Source of the DNA: Microcoleus sp. CSU_2_2
Lineage (GTDB): Bacteria > Cyanobacteriota > Cyanobacteriia > Cyanobacteriales > Microcoleaceae
Reading direction: 5' to 3'
NCBI GenBank assembly: GCA_012035135.1
Contig: JAAUPI010000026.1
Span: forward strand, 1 to 37,011
DNA length: 37,011 bases
The notes beneath the pieces were generated by a model that made no database searches, was not told the DNA's origin, and saw only the letters and a list, made by a program, of their open reading frames with translations. Made by a program: the position numbers and the translations under genes. Shown here piece after piece: positions 1 to 7,550 of the stretch (position 1 is its first letter; each line of letters opens with the position of its first letter).

Positions 1-37
1 ACACATGAGCAAAAGGGTCAATCCCTAAGAATATCGG

Positions 38-114
38 GAGCTGGATGCACGGAAACGGGCACGTCCAGTTCTAACTGAGAGGTGCTGGGGATAATACCCC
101 ACATCGACTCAAAC
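38..114 (+). ncRNA. Group II intron 3' end (domains V and VI)
   Basis: Positions 38-71 fold as a canonical group II domain V. The outer 8-bp stem pairs 38-45 with 64-71 and carries the catalytic AGC triad at 39-41. A two-base CG bulge lies at 62-63, and an upper stem is capped by a GAAA tetraloop at 52-55. Positions 77-110 form a domain VI-like hairpin with a GGGG/CCCC upper stem (87-90 with 97-100) and an unpaired A near 107. Seven bases further the sequence AC at 113-114 fits the AY 3' splice site. The rest of the intron, including any reverse transcriptase, lies left of the window. The exon that follows is tnpB in frame, so splicing would rebuild that transposon gene. The upper stem has one A-G mismatch. 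The exact 3' splice base (113 or 114) is inferred. Confidence 0.8.
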
Positions 115-476
115 TGATGCGCCGATGTCGAGTGAAGGTTGACGAAAAAACAGGTAGATTTCTGAAAAATGGGCAATCAAGGAAGAGAGGTTTAAACCGT
201 TCTATTTCTGATGCAGGCTGGGGCGAGTTAATACTGAAGATTGAGTATCTGGCTGCGAAGCAAGGAAAAATCGTCATCAAGGTTAATCCCAAATATTCCA
301 GTCAAGAATGTCGCAATTGCGGTCACATCGACAAGTCTAATAGAGATGGCGAAAAGTTCATTTGCAGTGAATGTGGCTACCACGAACACGCTGATATAGG
401 TGCAGCAAAAACTCTTCGTGATCGGGCTGTGAAATTGGTACGCGGGGACTCCGCGAAACCGGGCGTTCGAGCCTAA
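115..476 (+). CDS. tnpB: TnpB C-terminal part (3' exon), IS200/IS605 family
   Basis: This reading frame encodes the C-terminal third of an IS200/IS605-type TnpB, the RNA-guided nuclease ancestral to Cas12. Visible marks are the GLNRSISDAGWGEL block, the VNPKYSSQEC segment, a zinc ribbon made of CRNC and CSEC pairs, and the HADIGAAKTLRDRA block that holds the last RuvC aspartate. The ATG at 117 is not a natural start: TnpB proteins are near 400 residues, and the frame is closed upstream by a stop at 72-74 inside the group II intron. The N-terminal exon must lie left of the intron, outside the window. The residues at the junction (MRRCRVKVDEKTG) match the usual context after the central domain, so no coding sequence seems lost on this side. 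Activity depends on intron splicing. A decayed fragment is the alternative. Confidence 0.88.
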
Positions 477-599
477 ACGCCCAGAAGATATCCTCACACT
501 CAATTGAGCAAACGTGAGGAGTCTGGGAACTCTAGAAATAGGGAAATTGAGGTAGAAATTCCTCAAGAATCCTCGCGCCTTCAGGCCGAGGAGTGTCAA
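477..599 (+). ncRNA. IS200/IS605 right end with probable TnpB omegaRNA scaffold
   Basis: Directly after the tnpB stop there are three nested hairpins. CCAGA 481-485 pairs with TCTGG 522-526 and encloses TCCTCAC 491-497 with GTGAGGA 514-520. TTGAGG 547-552 pairs with CCTCAA 561-566. CCTCG 571-575 with CGAGG 587-591 encloses GCCT/AGGC. The last hairpin followed by AGTGTCAA resembles the right-end structure recognised by the TnpA transposase in this family. In known TnpB systems the guide RNA scaffold is transcribed from the 3' end of tnpB and ends at this point, and the guide comes from flanking DNA. That role here is inferred from position and folding. The exact element end near 599 is also inferred. 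Confidence 0.55.
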
Positions 600-607
600 C
601 GAAAACA

Positions 608-681
608 GTTGACAGCCGTCACTGAGCTTGTCGAAGTGTTGACTGTTGACAGCCGTCACTGAGCTTGTCGAAGTGTTGACA
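608..681 (+). repeat. 37-bp tandem duplication
   Basis: Two copies of a 37-bp unit, 608-644 and 645-681, begin GTTGACAGCCGTCACTGAGC and differ by at most a base at the junction. Each contains CACTGAGCTTGTCGAAGTG, a short imperfect palindrome that is a common dispersed repeat in cyanobacterial spacers. The array starts about 9 bases beyond the inferred right end of the tnpB element, so it occupies the position of the presumed RNA guide. Confidence 0.9.
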
Positions 682-693
682 GTTGCGGGCGGA

Positions 694-732
694 GTTTTTA
701 GGGGCTTGCGATTTAAACCCCGCCCTAAAAAC
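694..732. repeat. Inverted repeat, 10-bp stem
   Basis: GTTTTTAGGG (694-703) pairs perfectly with CCCTAAAAAC (723-732) around a 19-base loop. It is followed by CTTCAAGGCGGAGGATG at 739-755, which resembles the GGCGGAGGATG tail of other IS200/IS605 right ends. It may be a remnant of a second element of that kind. It could also act as a terminator for transcription leaving tnpB, although no clean T run follows. Confidence 0.5.
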
Positions 733-814
733 AATCCACTTCAAGGCGGAGGATGCGAGAGCCTTGTTACTTGGTAAACGGTAGGAATAATTTACGATCG
801 ACTATTCACAAAAA

Positions 815-1354
815 ATGACAGAAGATATTCAATCTCTCGCTAGCTTAGAATTATTTCCCTACATTGACTCTGAGGGAAAGTTGCCGGAGTTCGTACAGGG
901 AAAAATCGGCGTTTATGGGATTTTTGACAATGAGAAAGTGCTAAAATTTGTGGGCTATTCTCGCGATATTTATCTCAGCCTCAAACAGCATCTAGTGCGC
1001 CAACCTCTACATTGTTACTGGCTGAAAGTCCAAACAATCGATCGACCAAACCGCACTATTCTAGAAAGCATTCGATCGAGTTGGATTGCTGAAAACGGTT
1101 CGCTACCGACTGGGAATGATAGCGATGCTGCTTTGTGGAACGATCCGATCGATACTAAAAATGTGATGACGGCGGCAGAAGTGGCAAGTTATGAAGGTAT
1201 TGTGGCCGATGAAATTGCTAAAGATAAGTTGTTGAAAAATGTCGCGCGTCGAGTAGAAAATGAAATTTTCTCGCAGTTAAAAGCTCGTGGTGTGACTGAG
1301 GAAATTCGGTTTAATCCTAAGTTGAAAACTAGCGGTTTGCTGGATTTGAAGTAA
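815..1354 (+). CDS. GIY-YIG-fold family protein
   Basis: This 179-residue protein carries a divergent GIY-YIG nuclease signature. GVYGI at residues 32-36 and FVGYSRDI at 45-52 correspond to the two GIY/YIG strands and the conserved arginine (R50). An ILESIRSSWI segment near residue 90 resembles the helix that supplies the metal-binding glutamate. The C-terminal part (about 115-179) is charged and helical, with no second domain I recognise. Similar short proteins occur across cyanobacteria and plant plastids, and I know of no defined role for them. The ATG at 815 lacks a clear Shine-Dalgarno sequence. It is a lone gene between a transposon relic and a repeat-rich spacer. Catalytic activity is unproven. 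The family call is firm, the function open. Confidence 0.75.
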   Translation: MTEDIQSLASLELFPYIDSEGKLPEFVQGKIGVYGIFDNEKVLKFVGYSRDIYLSLKQHLVRQPLHCYWLKVQTIDRPNRTILESIRSSWIAENGSLPTGNDSDAALWNDPIDTKNVMTAAEVASYEGIVADEIAKDKLLKNVARRVENEIFSQLKARGVTEEIRFNPKLKTSGLLDLK

Positions 1355-1422
1355 AGTTAGATCGCGTCCGTTTGAATCGGAATTAATGAGTGCGAGCGGG
1401 GACGATCGCGACGCAGGGCTGT

Positions 1423-1476
1423 AATACCAAATCCGGGTTTGTTACCCCCTTTATAATGAGCAGGAGCGTAGGGTGC
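1423..1476. repeat. Half copy of dispersed ATACCAAATCCGGGTT element
   Basis: ATACCAAATCCGGGTT at 1423-1438 runs on to CTTTATAAT near 1456 and is followed by GTAGGGTGCGTCGCC (about 1469-1483). The same two modules, in the same order, make up the left arm of the long hairpin at 11423-11574. Here the matching right arm is absent. Confidence 0.7.
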
Positions 1477-1512
1477 GTCGCCACGAATAATTCTCGTGCT
1501 TAAACCGAAAGG

Positions 1513-1541
1513 TGTTGGGTTGAACGAAGTGAAACCCAACC
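1513..1541. terminator. Hairpin between convergent genes
   Basis: GTTGGGTT (1514-1521) pairs with AACCCAAC (1533-1540), giving an 8-bp stem with an 11-base loop. It lies between the ends of the GIY-YIG gene and the minus-strand hybrid kinase. It could stop transcription from the kinase, but no strong T run follows on either strand, so it may only be a dispersed palindromic repeat. Confidence 0.35.
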
Positions 1542-1551
1542 TACTCGATTT

Positions 1552-1571
1552 GTCAACTGTCAACTGTCAAC
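1552..1571. repeat. Heptanucleotide tandem repeat (GTCAACT)
   Basis: Almost three copies of GTCAACT overlap the last codons and the stop of the minus-strand hybrid kinase (TGA at 1560-1562). The final residues of that protein are therefore encoded by repeat DNA. Confidence 0.85.
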
Positions 1572-4500
1572 GGCTATAGAACCTTTTAATTTGGCTAAAA
1601 CTGCTACGAATCGATCGGGATCGATCGGCTTGGTTAAGTGTTCGTCATAGCCGGCTTCGATCGCTCGATTGCGGTCTTGTTCTGTAGCGTAAGCTGTTAG
1701 GGCTACGGCTGGTAATCGCTTGATCTGCTGTGATTCAGAAGAGCGGATTTTGCGGATTAGCGAATAGCCATCTTCGATCGGCATACCGATATCGCTGACT
1801 AAAATATCGAGCTGCGAATGCTCTAAAATTTCGATCGCCTCCATTGCCGAAGCAGCCGCGATCGCACTTGCCCCGCACCCGGACAGTATCACTGTCAAAA
1901 ACTCGCGGTTGTCGGGTTCGTCGTCTACCACCAAAACTTTTAACCCGCCCAGAAGGTTCGATCTCAAAAGCTCAAATTGCCTTTCCTCTCTCAACTTTAA
2001 CTTCTGACTTTTTGGCTGTTTGAGCGGCAGCGTCACCGTAAAAGTCGCACCTTCGCCTTCACCGGGACTTTCGGCACGCACAGTGCCACCGTGGAGTTCC
2101 ACCAAGTGCCGGACAATTGCCAATCCGAGTCCCAAACCGCCATGAGCTTTTGTAATCGAACCGTCAGCTTGTCGGAAGCGATCGAATACGTAGGGCAGAA
2201 ACTCACGAGAAATACCCTTGCCAGTATCGCTGACTTGAATTTGCAAATGGGTAGATTCTCCATTTCCGCCGATCGCAGACAGCCGCAATGTCACCGTGCC
2301 CCCCGACGGCGTAAACTTAACAGCGTTAGTCAACAGATTCGACACTACCTGCTGCAATCTCGGCCCATCACCCCACATCAATCCCACGTTGGGGTTAAAT
2401 TGGGATTTGACAGTTACAGACTTGGTTTGGGCCATGAAATCGACTGAATTCACGGCCACTTCGATCGCCTTTACGATGTCGAACCAGCCGTTTTTGAGAC
2501 AAAGTTTGCCTTGAATAATCCGCGAAACGTCCAGCAAATCTTCCACTAGCTGCGTTTGCACCCTTGCCTGACGCTCTATCGCTTCCAAAGCCGAGGCTAA
2601 AACCTCTGGGGTGTAATTGCCACGGCGCAACACCTGGGACCAGCCCAGAATTGCATTTAAAGGTGTGCGTAGTTCGTGGGAGAGAGTCGCTAAAAACTCG
2701 TCTTTGAGACGGTTGATCGCTTCAGCTTCAGCCCGCGCCGCCCGTTCGCGATCGAGCAACTGAGCGCGTTCTGCTTCTGCTTGCTTGCGATCGCTGATGT
2801 CGGCGACGATCGACATACAGTTTATATTGCCCTTGCTATCGCGGACAGGAGTTGCCCACAAACCAATGTCGATCGGGCTGCCATCTTTCCTTTGGCGACG
2901 GGTTTCCACTCCGGAGATCGCATTTTTTTCCCGAATCCCTTTCAAGTTAGCTTTGAATTCCTCTTGCTTGTCTGGAGGAATGCTGGGCAGAAACTTGCCG
3001 AGCACCTCTGATTCATTCCAGCCAAAAATCCTCTCGGCGGCTGGGTTCCACATTTTTACCGTAGCGTCGTCGGCGCTAAAAACGGTAATTGCCAGAGGAC
3101 AAGCCTGAATTAAGGCTTCGAGAGTTTGATTGATTTCCGATCGCGCTGCTTCTGCCTGTTTGCGATCGCTAATGTCCATATTCATCCCGATCATCCGCTC
3201 TTTCAAACCTCGATCGTCCTCAAACACAGTAGCCCTACAAGCGATCCAGCGCCAACTCCCGTCAGGGCGACAGATGCGAAACTCCATGTCTAATTCCTCG
3301 CCTGAAGCAGCGGCCGATCGCACCTGCTGTTCGGCAAGGGCGCGATCGTCTGGATGCACCATTGCCACCCAACTTTCATATTTGCCACCAAAACCCCCCA
3401 CAGGTAGCCCGTACAAAGCTTCTAACTCTGGCGTCCACGAGACTCGATTGGTTTGGATGTTCCATTCAAAAGTTCCGATTTTGCCTGCTTGCTGAGCGAT
3501 TTGCAGCCGTTTCTGATTGTTTTTGAGTTCGGCTGCCACCCGCTCGATCTCAGTCAAGTCAATGTAGAATCCCACGATCGTCTCTGGTTCGCGATCGCGC
3601 ACCTCCAAAGTCGTCGCGCCCACCAGAATCGGCACGCGACTGCCGTCTTTGCGAATGTACTCTTTCTTAAAAGGAGTTGCCACTCCCTTAGCCCGCAGTT
3701 CTTGTGCCGCCAGGGCGTCGAGGTGTAAGAGTTCGGGGGGGGTCATTTTATCCCACCGCATGGCTCCAGAGAGTACGTCAGCGCGGGTATAGCCCACCAT
3801 GTTGAGCAGGGCGTCGTTAGCGTAGGCGATCCGACCAGTGAAATCGCCGATCGCGACTCCAAAAATATTGGACTCGAACAGTCGCCGGAATATGAGTTCG
3901 CTTTGCTTTACAGCCCGTTCTGCTTGCTTGCGATCGGTGATTTCAGTGACGACGGTGCTGACGCCTAAAAGCTTGCCCAATTCATCGCACACGGGGTAAA
4001 AACTGACCAGCCAATCTCGAATCACTCCCGGCCGTTGCAGGGTTTCGGCTTGAACTTCTAAGTCTAGTACCGGGGTTTGAGTTGCGAGCACTTGTTGGTA
4101 AATCGGCTCTACTACATCGGCGAGTTCGGGAATCGCTTCTCTGACAGTGCGTCCGATGTGATCTGCGATCGATCGGCCGTTGATCGCAGCGAGGTATTCG
4201 TTCATGCGCACGTAGCGCAAATTGGTATCGACAAAGGACAGCCCGACTGGTGCGGTATTGTAAACTAAGTTCAGTTCTGCTAGTTGGTGGGCGATGCGTG
4301 CTTCGTTTTCTCGGATCTGGTTTTGAGCTTGTTTGCGATCGCTAATATCGAGCACGAAGAACGAGCCTTTCTCCGTGCATCCTTGAAAGTGTGCGCCCCC
4401 GACTAAAACCCAGAATCGCGAACCGTCTTTGCGGATGTATTCTTTTTCAAAAGGCGTGCAATTTCCTTCTATTTGGATTTGAGCGAGGGCTGCGCGATCG

Positions 4501-7073
4501 AGATGTTGGTATTCCGGTGGCGTGAGTTTTAACCAGCACAGGTTTCCCGAAACCACGTCTTCCCTGTTATATCCGATCATATCGAGCAAAGCCTCATTAG
4601 CTTCAGTAACTTCGCCATTTATATCCCAGAAACCGATGCCGATCATGTTGGATTTTACCACGCTGCGGAACCGCTTTTCGCTTTCTTTCAAAGCTATTTC
4701 TGTCTGTTTAGCTGCGGTAATATCTGTGAGAATTATGCCTGCCCCAAGTATTTGTCCGCTGGCATTTTTTACCGGATAGTAGTTACCTACCCAATGTCCG
4801 AAATATCCCGGTTTCCCCTTAGATTCACCGCTAATCTCTACGTTTAAAATTGGCTGACCTGTTTCTAAAACTTGTTGAATTATCGGTGCAAATTGGGCCG
4901 CCGATTCTGGTAGCAGTTGGCAATAATCTTGCCCCAAGTGCTGTTGGGCCGGCAAACCATTTAGTTCTGCTAAGACTTGATTGATGCGAAGGAAACGCAT
5001 TTCGCGATCGAGAAAGCAAATCGCTAAAGGAGAAGCTTCTAGGAGCGAGTCAATTAAAGCAAAGGATTCTGATGTTTGAGCCAGTGCTTGCTGTGCTGCT
5101 GTATAAAGTCTGGCATTGTCCAGGGCGATCGCCACGTGGTAAGCTAAGTCTTCTAACATTGCCATGTCTTCGGAATTGTAGCGGCGATCGGACTTTGAGG
5201 TAAAGCAGCTAATAGCGCCGATTACCCGTCCGCGGGCAATCATCGGCACGCAAGCGTGAGAGCCGATATTGAGCGATCGTAATATTTCTAGTTCTGCTTC
5301 ATTCTGGGCTCCGGCTGCTAGAATTTCTTCATCAACTTCGGCAATTAGTTCAGATTTTCCGCTGCGAATTACTAAGGGATAACTATTTACAAAATTCTCG
5401 TCAAGCGGGTTGCACATCTTCAATTTATTCACAGCATTCACCTTGCCAATTTCTGCGGGAGCGATCGCGACTTTGCGCACATTACCATCGCTTTCTGTTA
5501 AGTGAATGTAGCACCCGTCTGCTACAATTGGCACGGCTAAATCTGCCACTGTTTGCAACACCGTTTCGCCGTCAAAAGCAGCAGCCAGCATTTTACTAAC
5601 TTCTGCTAAAAATGCCGATCGCTGTTGTTCTAATTCTGCTTTTTCCCTGGCTGCTTGTTCGACAATCAACTGAGCTTTTTGGATTTCGGCAACTTTAAGT
5701 TCGGTGATATCTCGTGCTACAACTAAGGCATATTGAATAGCACCTTCTTGGTCAAATTCTGGAACTACGCGAGATTGATATGTTCTGAACCCGCTAGTTG
5801 ATAGCGCTTGAAATTCGATGATTTCTTCCCGACCTGTTTCTAAGACTTTATGCAGAGTTTCGTCCCACTTTTGGCACAGTTCCGGTGGCATTCCTATTTC
5901 TTGACTGGTTTTGCCGATAAAGTACGAAACTGGTTGTCCTTGAGTTTTTCCCACTGCTGGATTGACGTAGACATAACGCAGTTCTTTGTCAATGCGAATA
6001 ATGATATCTGGCGTATTTTCTAGCAACATTCTCAGTTGCTGTTCGCTGCTAGATAAAGCTGCTTGTGCTTGTTGCCGATCCGTGATATCTGTGACTGTGC
6101 CGACGTGTCCGATCAGTTCGCCAGAGTCGGAGAACATTGGCGAAGAACAAACATTAACCCAGCGCACAATTCCCTCTGAGGTTTGCAAGCGATATTCGAT
6201 CGCATATTTGCTACCTTCGGTGGTATAATTCGACCAATTGGCTAATACTCGATCGCGCTCTTCTGGATGAATTATTTGTACCCAACCTGCGTCTAAAATT
6301 TCGTCACCACTCAACTCAAAAATCGCCTGACATCGAGGGTTTGCATAGGTACTGCGCCCCTGAATATCTGCCATGAAAATGCCGACAGGGGAACAGGAAC
6401 TTAAAGAACGAAATTTTTCTTCTTCAGCTTGCAGCGCAGCCTGAGCTACTGTTAATTCGGCTGTGCGCTGTTTGACTCTAGTTTCTAGCTGCTCGTATGA
6501 TAAAGCTAGCGCGATTTCGGCTTGTTGGCGATCGGTAATATCGATGCCAGTTGCGATTACATATTCTACCAAACCTTCGCGATCGTTAATAACTGTATTT
6601 GACCAAGAAATTAAGCGTTTGTCCCCACCTTTTGTCAGCCAATAGTTCTGATACTCACAGGCAAAGTCTTTGGTTTTAAATTTGGTAAAATATGTTTTGA
6701 CTGGCTCGACTTCTTCGGAAATCAAAAATACATCCCAAACGCATTTATTTTCAACTTCAGCAAATGAGTATCCCGTGGTTTTTTCGCAAGCTTGGTTGAA
6801 GCGGACAATCCGACCTTCCCGATCGAGGACTACAATCAAACAGGCCGCTATGTCAATTACTTTTGAAATAATATCTCGTTCGGTTTCTAGTTCTTGTTTT
6901 GTGGACTTTAAACCAGCATACCAAATACTAACCGCAGCAGCAAAAAAAAAGGTTGCAGCAATTGCCTTGAGTGCCAGCAGTAACAGAGTTGTCAGCAACA
7001 GTGCCGTGCCAGCGGTACATTTAAAAATACTGTAAGGTTTAATGGGTAAGGGCAGTAACTGAAACAAACTCAT
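1560..7073 (-). CDS. Hybrid sensor histidine kinase with nine PAS and one GAF domain
   Basis: This 1837-residue sensor should phosphorylate itself on His and pass phosphate to its own receiver. A hydrophobic stretch at about residues 18-55 would anchor it in the membrane with little periplasmic domain. PAS domains follow at about 70-180, 215-330, 340-455, 665-783, 795-910, 925-1045, 1050-1173, 1180-1300 and 1310-1425. A GAF domain sits at about 490-655. The HisKA H-box SHELRTP places the phospho-His at 1466, the HATPase has the DTGKGIS and GGLGLGLAIV boxes, and a receiver ends the protein with phospho-acceptor D1761 in VSDIGMP. The C-terminal half of the PAS array looks tandemly duplicated. 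The ATG is preceded by AGGT at fair spacing. The signal is unknown. No output response regulator gene lies adjacent, so the output partner must be elsewhere. Confidence 0.93.
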   Translation of the reverse strand: MSLFQLLPLPIKPYSIFKCTAGTALLLTTLLLLALKAIAATFFFAAAVSIWYAGLKSTKQELETERDIISKVIDIAACLIVVLDREGRIVRFNQACEKTTGYSFAEVENKCVWDVFLISEEVEPVKTYFTKFKTKDFACEYQNYWLTKGGDKRLISWSNTVINDREGLVEYVIATGIDITDRQQAEIALALSYEQLETRVKQRTAELTVAQAALQAEEEKFRSLSSCSPVGIFMADIQGRSTYANPRCQAIFELSGDEILDAGWVQIIHPEERDRVLANWSNYTTEGSKYAIEYRLQTSEGIVRWVNVCSSPMFSDSGELIGHVGTVTDITDRQQAQAALSSSEQQLRMLLENTPDIIIRIDKELRYVYVNPAVGKTQGQPVSYFIGKTSQEIGMPPELCQKWDETLHKVLETGREEIIEFQALSTSGFRTYQSRVVPEFDQEGAIQYALVVARDITELKVAEIQKAQLIVEQAAREKAELEQQRSAFLAEVSKMLAAAFDGETVLQTVADLAVPIVADGCYIHLTESDGNVRKVAIAPAEIGKVNAVNKLKMCNPLDENFVNSYPLVIRSGKSELIAEVDEEILAAGAQNEAELEILRSLNIGSHACVPMIARGRVIGAISCFTSKSDRRYNSEDMAMLEDLAYHVAIALDNARLYTAAQQALAQTSESFALIDSLLEASPLAICFLDREMRFLRINQVLAELNGLPAQQHLGQDYCQLLPESAAQFAPIIQQVLETGQPILNVEISGESKGKPGYFGHWVGNYYPVKNASGQILGAGIILTDITAAKQTEIALKESEKRFRSVVKSNMIGIGFWDINGEVTEANEALLDMIGYNREDVVSGNLCWLKLTPPEYQHLDRAALAQIQIEGNCTPFEKEYIRKDGSRFWVLVGGAHFQGCTEKGSFFVLDISDRKQAQNQIRENEARIAHQLAELNLVYNTAPVGLSFVDTNLRYVRMNEYLAAINGRSIADHIGRTVREAIPELADVVEPIYQQVLATQTPVLDLEVQAETLQRPGVIRDWLVSFYPVCDELGKLLGVSTVVTEITDRKQAERAVKQSELIFRRLFESNIFGVAIGDFTGRIAYANDALLNMVGYTRADVLSGAMRWDKMTPPELLHLDALAAQELRAKGVATPFKKEYIRKDGSRVPILVGATTLEVRDREPETIVGFYIDLTEIERVAAELKNNQKRLQIAQQAGKIGTFEWNIQTNRVSWTPELEALYGLPVGGFGGKYESWVAMVHPDDRALAEQQVRSAAASGEELDMEFRICRPDGSWRWIACRATVFEDDRGLKERMIGMNMDISDRKQAEAARSEINQTLEALIQACPLAITVFSADDATVKMWNPAAERIFGWNESEVLGKFLPSIPPDKQEEFKANLKGIREKNAISGVETRRQRKDGSPIDIGLWATPVRDSKGNINCMSIVADISDRKQAEAERAQLLDRERAARAEAEAINRLKDEFLATLSHELRTPLNAILGWSQVLRRGNYTPEVLASALEAIERQARVQTQLVEDLLDVSRIIQGKLCLKNGWFDIVKAIEVAVNSVDFMAQTKSVTVKSQFNPNVGLMWGDGPRLQQVVSNLLTNAVKFTPSGGTVTLRLSAIGGNGESTHLQIQVSDTGKGISREFLPYVFDRFRQADGSITKAHGGLGLGLAIVRHLVELHGGTVRAESPGEGEGATFTVTLPLKQPKSQKLKLREERQFELLRSNLLGGLKVLVVDDEPDNREFLTVILSGCGASAIAAASAMEAIEILEHSQLDILVSDIGMPIEDGYSLIRKIRSSESQQIKRLPAVALTAYATEQDRNRAIEAGYDEHLTKPIDPDRFVAVLAKLKGSIAVDS

Positions 7074-7167
7074 TTTGGTTGACCTGTAGTGATCGCGATC
7101 GCGCGCTAGTTCCTTTACTAAAGGTGAAAGATTTTTAATATAATGTCCGATGAATCAGTCATCATTT

Positions 7168-7207
7168 GAGTGCGAGCGTCCCGCGATCGAGCGGGACGCT
7201 CGCACTC
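7168..7207. repeat. Perfect inverted repeat, 17-bp arms
   Basis: GAGTGCGAGCGTCCCGC (7168-7184) and its exact complement at 7191-7207 flank a GATCGA loop. Both neighbouring genes point away, so it is not a terminator for either. A related GAGTGCGAGCGGGGACGATCG occurs at 1387-1407, which suggests a dispersed palindromic element. It could also be an operator or a transcript-stabilising hairpin. Confidence 0.85.
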
Positions 7208-7378
7208 GTTAATAAATACAAGCGATCGATCGAACTTGATATAATTAATGATTATTTGTTTTTTCTCCAGTAAACTCTATCTAGGGGGGCTTGTCATCTT
7301 CCCCGAGACTGATTTGAAGAAGAGCACGACACGGATTCGGACACGGATACACAAATGAATTTGACTGTGTTTCGTTTA

Positions 7379-7471
7379 CTCTCCCACTCTCTCTCACTCT
7401 CTCCCACTCTCTCCCACTCTCTCACTCTCTCACTCTCCCACTCCCTTGAATCTAAAATCTAAAATCTAAAA
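7379..7471. repeat. CT-rich low-complexity tract and TCTAAAA heptamers
   Basis: Positions 7379-7445 are an irregular array of CTCTCCCACT and CTCTCACT units. Positions 7451-7471 are three exact TCTAAAA heptamers. The CTCCCACT unit recurs at 34064-34103 and the heptamer, inverted, at 12721-12755. Confidence 0.9.
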
Positions 7472-7550
7472 TCGCATGACTCTAGCACTCTCCTTGCTAT
7501 TGTGGATGAAGAGATAGATTCGATAAGCTGATTTCTGGGAGAAAATTACC

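Larger units (their letters stand above)
7074..7550. other. Divergent promoter spacer, no gene
   Basis: This 477-bp spacer separates the divergently transcribed hybrid kinase and GH2-like gene, so it must hold promoters for both. I could not assign -10/-35 boxes with confidence. It contains a 17-bp perfect palindrome (7168-7207), a CTCTCCCACT low-complexity tract (7379-7445) and three copies of the heptamer TCTAAAA (7451-7471). I see no coding potential. Confidence 0.6.

Noticed and set aside
117-476. Complete small zinc-finger protein starting at ATG 117
   Set aside because: The content is only the C-terminal third of TnpB, and the ATG is an internal Met just after the predicted intron splice site.
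608-681. CRISPR array
   Set aside because: Only two directly adjacent 37-bp copies without spacers; it is a tandem duplication.
7379-7445. CRISPR-like or regulatory array of CTCCCACT units
   Set aside because: Irregular low-complexity DNA that recurs in another spacer (34064-34109), with no spacer-repeat structure.
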